From Macrocybe gigantea (Eukaryota; Basidiomycota; Agaricomycetes; Agaricales; Callistosporiaceae), in assembly GCA_011319805.1 (NCBI GenBank), contig SJRY01000330.1, positions 1-42,514 on the forward strand: a stretch of 42,514 nucleotides of DNA, in the 5' to 3' direction. Below are positions 33,089-42,514 of the stretch, one piece after another. The notes below the pieces were generated by a model. That model did no database searches and was not told the origin of the DNA. It worked only from the letters and a program-made list of their open reading frames with translations. Within the stretch, counting starts at the first letter, position 1. Each line of letters begins with the position of its first letter. The translations under genes and the position numbers were made by a program.

Positions 33089-35155
33089 TCACTCATCGTC
33101 CGACTCATCACTGCTGGAGTACTCGTCCTCCTCGTCACTCCCATACACGCCGCCCGCGAGCTGCTTGAGTGGGATAGGCATACCCATTGGCACAGGCTCC
33201 TCCACCTGAAGAGCAACGGGTTCCATGTCCTCATCCGCGTCCGAGACAGCCTGGGCGAGGAAGTCTTCGTCAGAGTCCTCGTTCTGCATCTCGAGGTTGA
33301 GCTCCCGCTCGAGCGCGTTCACGTCTACTTTGAACGTTCCGTCGGTCGCTCCGGATTGTTGTTGCTGCTGCTGATGTCGACCGGTATTCGTGTTTGTAAT
33401 TGCATTCGAAGCGGGCGCTTCGCTGAAGACGTCTCCGAAGATATCAAAATCATCGTCTCCGTCCTCGTCATCTTCTCCATTGTTCTGCTGTACAGTGTTT
33501 CCGCTGGTTGCCGGAACAACCACATCCCAGTCTGAATCCGAATCCGATGCCTCGGTCGCTGCAGCGGTTGCCGCTTTATTTACATTGTTGATGACTTTAT
33601 TATTGCTGTTATTGTCTCCATGTGATAATGACGACGATGTATGTGTCGCGCTCGCGGTGGTATTATGACGTGAGGGTATATGCGACGACGATGACGGTGT
33701 GGCCTTGGTAACGGGCCTGGAGGCCGCGGACAACGCCGGAGGCGGGGTATACACAGCTGACGTGCCGGGAAGAGCTAGTCCGCTGCTTTGTGGCGCTATT
33801 TTGTGCGATGACGCAGGGGCGGATGCCGATGATCCCGCTTGTGGGGCATGAGGCATTATCGAGTCCGTGGGTGTCGGAGAGCGGCGTGCTCGCTTTGTTG
33901 GCCTTCCGAATTCAAGATCCTCAACTTCTGCACCAGCAAGGTGCTGGTGAGAACTGGGTTCCGGAGGCGATTGCTGCTGAGGCCGGGCCTGCGCCGGTTG
34001 GCGCTTGGATTTCTTGCCGCGTGGCGCGGCTGCAGCGACAGCAGGCGCAACAATCGGGGTCGGCTGGGACATAGATGATGCTGTCACGGGAGGTGCAGGT
34101 GCAGATTTGGGCTGTTTTGTAGGGGCATTGTGAACGGGCGCTTCGGATGCTTTTGTGACGGCTGCTGCTTTGCCCTTCGGGGGAGGTCTGGCTGGGGTAG
34201 CAGCCTGGGTGTGGGGAGCAGCAGCTGGCGAGACAATTGACTGAGGCGCCTGCTTTACCGCTTTGGAGTTCTTTGCCTGCTTCGTCGACTGTCTCGCGGG
34301 TTTGGGCGGTGCAGGTTTAGGCGGCTCCTGTGGTATATAGCCCTCTTCCTCCTCTTCCTCTTCCTGTCTATAAGCGCTAGTATCGGGCAAGATCTCGTTA
34401 ATGGCATCGTCGATGTCGCCATCTGCGTCGTCGTCGGTGCCGAGAAGCTCTTTCTCGAGCTCTTCTGCATATGTCCGTGCGGACGTGGACGCTTTTGGTG
34501 GTGGCGGGGCAGCAGCTGAGCAGGGTATTGTCATCAACTTTCGCGCATATAGCCACCAAATAACATACGTGAGGCTGTCGACTGACGAGGGGTTGACATC
34601 GCCTTGCGCTCAAACGAGAGATTCATGTGAGAATCGAGCTTCTCCAAGGTGAATGTCTAGATAGGGACAAGATGAGATCAGCTGTGCTCTTGGACGCCGT
34701 TGACTAGCTCACGTCGGAAACCTCGTCGTAGATGAGGACACACTCCCATTCCTTGGCGGGCACTTCTGACCCCGAAAACACATGACTTTCCCCTGGCTTC
34801 ATGAAAAGCAGGGTTTAGAGGTCCTGGAGGATCTGTGAGGCGCGGTCCACCCACCTGCGTGCTCGGCCGCTCAACAGTGACCGTCGTCCGATCCTTCCCC
34901 TTTTTGACTTCAATGCTCCCTGGCTTCGCAGGATCGATCGAGGGCGGCTTGAAATTGTCTAGAGAACGTGAGTTCGAAACGTCAGCGAAACTTGAAATCA
35001 CACAAGATGGCGAACACACATCGAAAGGAGTAGAAGTCGTTCTCTGGGACCTTGCTTCGCTTGGGCGGCGCAGCCTCTCCGCGGAGCTTGCGCGCATTGA
35101 GCGCGCGGCCGAGCGAAGACCCGATCCGGACGTCGTAACACCCACTCGGGGGCAT
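33089..35155 (-). CDS. EAF-type RNA polymerase II elongation factor
   Basis: Exons 35155..35020, 34958..34855, 34796..34722, 34656..34569 and 34515..33089 give 609 aa; introns 53-65 nt. The N-terminal 110 residues match the EAF (ELL-associated factor) domain: NFKPPSIDPAKPGSIEVKK, TVTVERPSTQ, ESHVFSGSEVPAKEWECVLIYDE and TFTLEKLDSHMNLSFERK. The long remainder is disordered, with Ala/Pro/Lys stretches, a basic RPTKRARRSPTP patch (likely nuclear signal), Asn and Gln runs, and strongly acidic blocks (WDVVVPA after SDSDSD; DEDGDDDFDIF; a Ser/Asp/Glu C-terminus) that could serve as transactivation regions. EAF proteins partner ELL in super-elongation complexes. The third exon was placed using the acceptor that restores phase 0 (CATGAAG). 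Confidence 0.85.
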
Positions 35156-35829
35156 CCACGACGGGCCCGCAGCGGCAGTAGTCGTCGCAGCCGTCGTCGT
35201 CATCGGTCCAAAAACGATTGCGACGTCCTACTGCTGAACTGAACGCAGAATTGTAGGACAATTGTCCTATGCAAAGCCGTGGGGTATCTGCTAGAGGAGA
35301 AGAAGGAGGAGCGGGCGACGGGAGGGGTGTCGTGCGGGGTGTTGGTGGTAGTACAATGGATCCCTTGTATTCTGTGCTTGGCTCGCGATTGCCTGATTGG
35401 ACCACTCGGCTAAACCCATCCTCCCCTATTGGTGTCGATAGTGTTATGTAAGCGCCGCCGATTCCACAGTGTCGGGTGATGACAGCGACGACGACGCTGA
35501 AGCTGATGAATAGATCCTGTTCTATGTTGTAAGGGTATATATATATGAACATATCAGACATTGTCCTTGGAAGTGGACTGAGACTTCCTAAGAATGGTCA
35601 TGCCGGGTATGTGCCATGTACTCCTTCCCGAGTTATCCGTACGTTTACAGAAGTACAAAGCGCTCGGCAGTTTGTGAAAGAAGAGGATGTATGAACTATG
35701 GAACTAAGCGAAAAGCAAAATCCTGAAGCGTCCATTTGATCTAAAATACCGCCCAACACCTACCGGCATGTCGAGTCTAAATTACCGATGCACATTAGAC
35801 AACCCGACGCCCGTCGCGTATTTTTCTCT
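35156..35829. other. Intergenic
   Basis: Promoter of the EAF-like gene and 3' flank of the ferritin-like gene. It contains a short TATATATATATG run near 35530. No coding frame is supported. Confidence 0.4.
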
Positions 35830-37250
35830 TCAAGAGCTGCCGCCTAGGTTCGTCCACCCGTTCACGGTCACCTTGCCGTCCGCAGACTTGCCTGTGAAGA
35901 GGTTCGGGCTCGCGCTCGCGCCAGACGATGCGCCGTTCGCCGGGTTCGCCGACGCACTCGAACCTGTGCTGGTCGCCTCTGGCGCAGCACCGCTGGCAGT
36001 GGCCGACGCGCCGTTCGCGCTCGAGATGATAGATGACGCCTCGGCAGGTGAGATCGTCGCTGTTGTCGTCGACGTGCCCGTGTTGCCGTTGCTGCTGCCG
36101 GAGGACGACCCAGAGCCAGACGAGGAGCCAGACGAGGAGCGCATGAGCTGGCTGATCATCTGCGGGCGGGTATCGATGAACGCCATCGCCGGGCCTGCGA
36201 TGACCTTGTTCGTCGCGCGGTCACGGACGTCGTTGAGCAGCGGCTGGTTGTCGGACGTGATGAAGAGCGCGACAGGTCCGTTGATATTGTCTGGGACAAC
36301 GCACTGACTCAGCGGGAGCGAGATGGACATGGGCGCACCGCCGACGAGCATGTTGCAGAACAGTTGCTGAGCGATTGTTGATTTATCTCGTCAGCGGCTG
36401 TGTCTGTGATTGCTTCAAAGCCATATACTCACGTCGTTGGGGACCGTGCCATTCATGCTGCTGGCTTGGAAGGTAAGGAGAGTTCCAGGGGCGACTGTGC
36501 CGGTGTTCGTGACGGTAAGGGGAGTATTGGCTGTCTCACGTCAATAAGAGTCATTCATCACATCCGTACAAGACATCACTGACCAGGAATACCAATATCA
36601 CATCCCGAGATAAACGGAGACGCGAGCGCAAGGACTTCACTAGGCGTAAACGCAAAATCGAACGCCGAAGGGATGGCCGAGCCCGTGCTCGACAGGACAT
36701 TGAGCACAGTCTGGTGGCGCGCTTCGACCGTCAGGATCGATCCCGCCGCAGCGAGCAGGACCGGGTCCGTCAGCAGCGTGGCTCCACCAAGGTACGCCGT
36801 GACGCCAAGGTTCTCGACGACACGCGCCGTCGCAGCCATAGTCGTGACATCTTTGAGCGCAGCGTCAAAGTTGAACTGGCAGCCTGTGATCGGCTGCTCG
36901 CCGAACGACTTGAGCGCGGCCTGCAGGGCCGTCGAGTGCGATGCTTCGTCGGCCTGGATGCTCTTGAACTGCTCGATCGGAATTTGGCTTGACGAAAAGC
37001 CTGCTGCGGTAAAGTCGGCGTCTTGGAATTTGGTCAGCGCAGCCTGGTAGAATCCGGACTCGAACTGCTCGAGGACGTCTGCGAATTCTGGTAGAAACAT
37101 CAATGAGATGAAGAATTCGTGTGATCATTAGTAGGTGGACGTACTAAGGACCAAGACGTCCGCAGCAGCACGTTTGCCATAGAAACGCGTGGGAGCGGCT
37201 GAGACCAGGAGGGGTGCTACGAGAGCGAAAGCAACCTTGTACGAATGCAT
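35830..37250 (-). CDS. Secreted ferritin-like domain protein
   Basis: Exons 37250..37145, 37087..36584, 36530..36433 and 36366..35830 give 414 aa; introns 57, 53 and 66 nt. The first 20 residues (MHSYKVAFALVAPLLVSAAP) form a signal peptide with a plausible cleavage after Ala. The ferritin-like domain (PF13668 type, as in Rds1-like stress proteins) spans about residues 35-200: FADVLEQFESGFYQAAL, the second helix IQADEASHSTALQAAL, ARVVENLGVTAYLGGA and VEARHQTVLNVLSS carry the Glu and Glu-x-x-His iron-ligand-like pairs. A middle segment (TPLTVTNTGTVAPGT, LPLSQCVVPD) is beta-rich, and the end is Ser/Gly/Ala-rich, likely O-glycosylated. No hydrophobic GPI tail is present. Expected at the cell surface or outside; metal binding is inferred. 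Confidence 0.88.
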
Positions 37251-39823
37251 GATGGTCTGTTTTCTTCTCTTTATAAATGGAATTCAAAAGGAATGAAGGC
37301 GAACGAAGAGTTCAAGAAAAAAAAAAAGGCGGGTTGCTGCCGGAGTTGAAAATGTGGGGATGGGTGAAAAAGCCTGCTTCAAAAAGAACGTAGGAGGAGA
37401 TTGTCGCCTAGGACAGAGAAGGTTCAAGGATAAAACAGGTTTGGGATTGGCACCGGGCAAGCCCACAGAGTGAAAGGACTGTGGAACAGATGAAGGTCAG
37501 CCAGTAGTCCAAGATTAACGTCAAATCACTTACTCGGGCTGAAAGGGAAGAAAAAAGGAGGGAAAAGAGAAGAACGAAACGTGGGGAGTGGTGAAGGGGA
37601 GGTTGGAAGGAAAATGATGGATATGGTATCCAGTGGCTTATGTACAGGGCGACATACCTGTGACGAAGGACCCAATGCCTTGGTACATCGTTCTTTGATT
37701 GACTTCGGTCAGCCCGGCCAGCTGCACCCGTCCTGCCAATGAGGCATGGGTGCCTATCTCTATGGCAATGCCGCTAGTGTCCGCTTATTTGGACCTACGG
37801 CGGGACAGTCTTGGGTGTGAGCAATGTCGTCCTTTGGGCGCTGAAGGAACGAGTGGATGTGCCCGCCAGCTGTCTGAGGAGCGACGTCGGGATGACTCAT
37901 GTCGCACCTATAGGAATGCTGTTCATTTCGACAGCGATGATCATCAGGATTCAGCAGCACTGCTTGATTCCATAGGCAAACGGTTTGTTACCAATTTTCG
38001 TTTTTTTCTGGTGGTTGTCGAGGGCAACGGTGGACAGATTCGGTAACCGCCGCGCCGTACTGGATCAATCCATCTGGTCTACAAAGCAGATCATTCGTTC
38101 GTTCATGCCCCATCACCGGGGACTGCAACATGTACGCCGTGACAATGCAGACATCCTCTCTGCGTTCGGACTTGGCTCCTTGACAGGTGAAAATATTGCC
38201 ACGGACGTGTCACATGCAATTTCTTTTTATCGATCTGCCTACCCACCATTGGTTGCTTGCTGGCAAATGCCAACGGGGTCCCTGTATTACGAGGATCACG
38301 CAAGCGTCTCCTTGATCTTGATGAAGAGCGAGGACAAGTGATAACGAGCAGCCAAAGGACAAGTGATAACGAGCAGCCAAGCAATTAACTAGTTAGTTTC
38401 CAAGGTTCAGATGACCAAGGAGGAAGGTTGCGAATCACACTTCAGAACTCAACGAATGGCGATCAGGGCCCACGGCTCAGCCTGCGCTGCGGTCGTGCAT
38501 GTTGCCAGGAGCGATGAGAAGTGAGTGAAAAGGTGACAAGAACCAATCGCGAGCCGCGACTTCGCATCGCATCGGCTTTTATTTCCTTCGTTCTCTGCTC
38601 TTTCACCTTCTTCGCGGTCATCTCGGCCTACAGCCTGTCTAGAAGGTACTGTAGACGACCACCATCTTGGCGTCCGACAACGTTGTTTGATAATCTGCAT
38701 TCGGACGACCTCCAGGGTGCGTGTCAAGCAACGACTTTGTGATGCCTGTCATAGTCTTTAGCATTAACCCTTTTTTGCTGTAGGATGACGTACGTGTGCG
38801 ACTCGTGACGATGCAAGTCTGGAATGGTCTCTTTCATTCGAGGATAACTTTTCTTTCGACTAAGGCCTTCCGTTCTGGAGGAGTACATTCCATTAGATAT
38901 CAAGAAGGATTTGCAGAAACCAGAAGTCCGTGACAGCTGTCAGTCGCTCAATAAACATATTTTCCGCTTGTTGAAGAGATCAACCGTAGAGAGCGGTACA
39001 CGACCGCATAATAGCGTCCCGTAGCAGCTCAAGTGCTGGTAATCGACATGACATTCCTGGAAGTCAAGACGACGGTTGCCCTTGCGACGTTGCGTGCTGA
39101 ATCTCTTTTTTGTACTCACCTTTTCTCTTTGCTCACGAATTCCAGAGAGCACAGACGTCATATCGACATAACCAGCGACACGCCATGATGTATGACTCCC
39201 GAATCAACAAATAAGCTCCAACGCTTCTCACCAACGTCTCTAATTCGAATCGTTACAGACATTCTTACTGCATAGTCGGACAGTATATCTGATATGCATG
39301 CTGTGCGGCTGCCTCCCTACCACTTCTCCTCAAACCGTCTGCTAGAAAGGCCGCAGTGCTTCGTAGAGTGCATTTGAGACTCGCGTTACGGGTAATCCGT
39401 GACTTCAGTTTTGAATGGTAATATGTGGTCTCATGGATAAAACGATGATTCGCCTCTTTGCACTGACTCTTAATCAAGACGATAGCAGTCAACAACAATG
39501 ATAACCAAATGGTAGAGCTTAAACGTGAGGATCTTGACAGGCCTTTTCTAACGCTCCTTAGTCTTGATCCTGTTCTGTAGAGCGATCCGATAATTTGACC
39601 GATGGGAAACGCAGCAGTCAATCCGTGAGCATGGAAGAGCCACTCTTCTCTGGAAACAGACGAGTGCGTTGTCTCTCTGACCAGTATTTGTTGCTGTTGT
39701 ACTTTATAGGTCAATGGAGCATCGCACTAAGCCACCTGCGAAGCCACCTGCGCATCTGTTTTACACCTTTTTTTCTGTTTTCATCAGCTTGACTCGTGGT
39801 GCTTTTCATAATTTTTTTTCGTC
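37251..39823. other. Gene-poor stretch, 2.6 kb
   Basis: Purine-rich sequence upstream of the ferritin-like gene (37270-37620) holds its promoter and leader. Further right there are only short, unrelated open frames and a 25-bp tandem duplication. I could not support any gene. Confidence 0.4.
38331..38380. repeat. Perfect 2 x 25-bp tandem repeat
   Basis: Two adjacent identical 25-bp units, 38331-38355 and 38356-38380, each beginning AGGACAAGTGATAACGAGCA. Confidence 0.9.
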
Positions 39824-40490
39824 ATGCAGGTGTTGTCCCTGGATATCGACAGCTTCAATATTCGAGAGGGTGAGTATCGCGTTCTCTTTGGTGATCGAGT
39901 ATATCCTAGTGGATCCAGGTATACACTCACGTTTACTCGCGCTTTTCTAGAGAAGTGTCAGGGTGTAGTAAGACGTGCGCATGTCTACTGCCTATCACTA
40001 GCAGCGAGATGTCGAATTTGAGGTGTGCTCGTCCCTGGCATCCCAGCAAGGTGAACGTCTGGCAGGATTTGCGCCATGTGTCTGCGTGGTGGCGCGTAGG
40101 TCTGATGCCATGCTGCGGTCTGTCACTCCCAGGATCGCGCGGTACAAACATGAGGTTCCTCCGCTAGAGAGGGAGGTGGAGGTGTGTCGACTTGTTAAGC
40201 AACATGGCATCAGATCCGCTTCTGCTAGACACCTTGTCGAGGCATAGCCGCATGATGGCCTGCTGCTCGAAAGGGTCAAGGGACCGACGCACTGTTATCG
40301 ACGATCTCGGGCATTGTCAGGAAATCATTAAGCGGCTCCATGCACTCGGTGTCATTCACGGAAAATTTAATAGACATGACTTTATCATCTCAGAGGGTAT
40401 GGTTACGCTCATCTACAAGAAGAGCTTGGTCAGCTTCTCGGATGGCGGGGAAACGGAGGGAGGCGGTGGCTGCATAGACGCCACTGAATG
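39824..40490 (+). pseudogene. Fungal protein-kinase-like fragment, inactive
   Basis: Pieces in two frames line up with fungal lipopolysaccharide-kinase/APH-like proteins: RYKHEVPPLEREVEVCRLVKQHGI in one frame, then after a stop (TAG near 40245) PHDGLLLERVKG, then in a frame shifted by one IDDLGHCQEIIKRLHALGVIHGKFNRHDFII. In active members the last part reads HGD-x-N-x-x-N; here the catalytic Asp is Lys and the second Asn is Asp. A possible first piece near 39825-39920 (LSLDIDSFNIREGEYRVLFGD) is less certain. With a stop, a frameshift and lost catalytic residues this is a relic. Confidence 0.6.
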
Positions 40491-40997
40491 AGTAATCTTG
40501 TACTCCAAGTCATCCAATGGCAGTTGCAGCGAAATTCGGATCACTCTTTCGACTAGTTCAGGTGTTGAGCGCATTGTTTAAAAGCTGTTGAAGACCCTTA
40601 ACATGCATCTTCATCGTGTATTGCTGGAGTTTTTGGAACCAACAATTCCCGAGAACTGAGTCAAGATGAACAATCCAGGGTGGCAAACTACCATAACAAG
40701 TGTAATTCTGCCTTATTGCGCCTCTGCTGCCTTGTGTTCGGCAAGGAAACAAAAAACAAAGCAAATGACTGCAGAGCAGGCCTTGTGAAAATTAAAGGAA
40801 CCCCGAGTACTTTCCTAAATGACTCTTCTTCTTTATTTTTCTTTAACAAGATATTGGGGAAATTGGTGCTCAAGGAGATATTTAAAGCCCAGATCACCAA
40901 CCCGTTTGACATCAGCTCATACTCCTTCTCTCCTACAGTTCTTCTAGTCGGCTGCAAAGACAAGTATGTGCTTCCCACAGCCTACTATGTGAAGCTA
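40491..40997. other. No confident gene
   Basis: The + frame used by the small Cys-rich reading frame stays open leftward to about 40680 but reads as low-complexity Leu/Phe/Ser sequence, so I do not extend the gene into it. Confidence 0.35.
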
Positions 40998-41237
40998 ATG
41001 GTGGCCGGGTTCACAGTGTGCACACAATATTATATAAACTATACTTGTGGGTGTAGTGTCAACTCCGAATTTGTACAATGCGAGGCTCGACTAGGGACAA
41101 ATGTGGCATGCGATCAAATCCATCGACGACGAAAGAAGTATGCCCGCAACTATTGCCAAACCCATCTTGTAAGCTCAGATGCTGTTGTCCAAATGAAGGA
41201 CAGCATGACGGTAATGTTGCTGCCTCATCTACAATAG
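40998..41237 (+). CDS. Small Cys-rich hypothetical protein
   Basis: A 79-aa frame from the ATG at 40998, with six Cys at positions 8, 17, 19, 28, 38 and 53 and the segment EFVQCEARLGTNVACD followed by ARNYCQTHLV. Short fungal proteins with a similar arrangement (a Cys-rich head, an EQC/VQC-ARxGTN core and a closing NYC-x-x-H) exist among uncharacterised ascomycete and basidiomycete proteins, as I recall; I cannot name a family. The Cys/His layout could bind a metal. No signal peptide is seen. Surrounding DNA is A/T-rich and gene-poor, so this could be a diverged exon. Confidence 0.4.
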   Translation: MVAGFTVCTQYYINYTCGCSVNSEFVQCEARLGTNVACDQIHRRRKKYARNYCQTHLVSSDAVVQMKDSMTVMLLPHLQ

Positions 41238-42134
41238 AACATTTGCTTCGGCTCACACAGTAGTTTATGTATCTAGGGGCACTTAGAAGCAATAACCAGT
41301 CAAACTAACAAAACATATGAATTGAAGTGAGGATGGACTAAGAATGCTCAAGTGTTGTGTCAACTTTGTCTTCGTTTCTTACATGTATATATTGTGTATA
41401 TGACGTTCCTTAAGGATTTCTTTCTCTGCTAATGTCGTTTGAGAAATTCCTCTTCCTAAGTCACATTCAAGGCCTTCGTAGACCGTAAGCATTTTCTGGA
41501 TTGCCAAATATACATCTCCAACAGAACATTGAGAAGATATCGACGGTGGAATTCGTCGGTGAAATGTGGGAGAGTAAAGCGGCCATCACGGCATGTCACA
41601 TTCGTCACGTAAACGTGACACTGTAGATGAGCGTTCGATTTCGAGTGGAAAAGATTGGACAACGTTGCAGAGACGCTCCTTGTTCAAAACGACCATGACC
41701 TCGTCAACGAACGAACGAGCCTACCACAGCCTCCCTGCTGCGCATCCACATTACTCGCATTTCAATTTTCTCTTTATTTCAAAGTTCGTCGCGAAAACAG
41801 AGATTGGGAATGTACACGCCGGAAGCCCGGAAATCGAAGCAAGACAGCGAGAAGGACAGAGGAAGGGAGTGAGCCGACTGCCTCGGTAGGGGGTGGAATG
41901 AGGGACGGGGTCCGGAGAAGGTCTGTCTATGAGTCAAGGGCAACCGTGGGAACGGACGCCGAACCAAACAGCACCAAAATTTGGGCTTGGCTGCACAGCC
42001 GCAGCTCGAAAACAAAGCGACAAACAGAAAATCGACCCCATACGTCCTCGCCGTCGCAGACAGCGTCCTTCCGCGTATAGCTCCGTCGTCGTCGTGCTCG
42101 ACGTTGAAGGACTCGGAGAGAGAGTCCGTTTTTC
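41238..42134. other. Intergenic with 5' leader of the right-edge gene
   Basis: No supported gene. From about 41900 the sequence turns G/C-rich with CGTC-type stretches and leads into the ATG at 42135, so it probably holds that gene's promoter and leader. Confidence 0.4.
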
Positions 42135-42514
42135 ATGAACGATCCTTCTCGCGGATATCCGCTGGGACAGCCACAGTTTGACTTTTCGTATTTCGATTCC
42201 ACAATCTCACAAGTGCCTCCGGCTACCGAGCATCTGTCGATACCGGCGCTCGAGAACTGCGCCTCATTTCCTGCCCCGCATCCCATAGACATCCACAGCA
42301 CATCCACGCCACTGAAGATCAAGCTACCTCCTATGACAGCTGGCCCAGTGACTCGACGGTCCACGAGACTGCACCCCACTCCTGACGGCGCCGGGCCTTC
42401 AGGCTCCGAATACCGTGGAAGCGACGGATCGACACGCGACGCCTCAAGTCCTCAAGAGCCGAAGGAAGAAGAGGGCAAAGCATACACCACCAAAGGTGGA
42501 AGACAGACCGAGTG
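42135..42514 (+). CDS. Partial gene at right edge, N-terminus of a likely nuclear protein
   Basis: An open frame of 126 codons starts at the ATG at 42135 and runs off the window without a stop. It begins MNDPSRGYPLGQPQFDFSYF and continues with Pro/Ser-rich sequence, a basic VTRRSTRLHPTP patch, an acidic PKEEEGK stretch and YTTKGGRQTE. The composition suggests a disordered N-terminus of a nuclear or chromatin protein, but no domain is reached and I do not recognise it. Confidence 0.65.
   Translation, partial: MNDPSRGYPLGQPQFDFSYFDSTISQVPPATEHLSIPALENCASFPAPHPIDIHSTSTPLKIKLPPMTAGPVTRRSTRLHPTPDGAGPSGSEYRGSDGSTRDASSPQEPKEEEGKAYTTKGGRQTE

Noticed and set aside
34734..34793. Missing G in EAF exon 3 after acceptor CCAG
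   Set aside because: The upstream acceptor CATGAAG gives phase 0 and a normal protein, so no indel is needed.
35768..36307. Long + strand open frame
   Set aside because: It is antisense to the Ser/Gly/Ala-rich tail of the ferritin-like gene and starts within no gene context; biased composition keeps it open.

Overview
The window is nuclear DNA of a filamentous basidiomycete, most likely an Agaricomycete. Genes are intron-rich with GT-AG introns of about 48-75 nt, and the families seen are typical of mushroom genomes: F-box-like, DUF6533 and DUF6589 proteins, PCL/PHO80-type cyclins, NmrA-like reductases and a secreted ferritin-like protein. There is no rRNA, convincing tRNA or CRISPR array. 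Exon structures below were rebuilt by eye from splice sites, reading frame and family knowledge; no search or transcript data were available.

Layout. 1-1831: no confident gene. 1832-8350: an F-box-like gene (-), a PCL-type cyclin (+), a UAA-family UDP-sugar transporter (-, with a GC-AG intron) and a second, longer PCL-type cyclin (+, with an apparent 1-nt frameshift). 8803-12067: an uncharacterised five-exon gene and an NmrA-like gene, both on -. 13117-18576: a 5.46-kb mobile element flanked by a perfect 9-bp duplication. It carries two convergent genes, a DUF6589 protein (+) and a RecQ-like SF2 helicase (-). 19462-22636: a divergent housekeeping pair, an NCBP3-like RNA-binding protein (-) and the ribosome-biogenesis factor KRR1 (+), sharing a 148-bp promoter gap. 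22830-25159: a decayed 5' piece of a DUF6533 gene overlapping a broken aminoglycoside-phosphotransferase-like pseudogene. 25786-32708: a three-copy tandem array of DUF6533 membrane-protein genes; copy 3 is intact over 15 exons, copy 1 nearly so, and copy 2 is a pseudogene. 33089-37250: an EAF-type elongation factor gene and a secreted ferritin-like gene, both on -. 37251-42134: gene-poor, with a dead kinase-like fragment and a small Cys-rich reading frame. From 42135 a new gene runs off the right edge.

The main discovery candidate is the DUF6589 + RecQ helicase element: family-typical coding content, related termini and an exact 9-bp target-site duplication support one mobile unit. The second is the DUF6533 array, whose three copies share two consecutive micro-exons of 10 and 20 nt and differ in state of decay. 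Several otherwise good genes carry single-base gains or losses in short homopolymers, so assembly error must be excluded before they are called broken.
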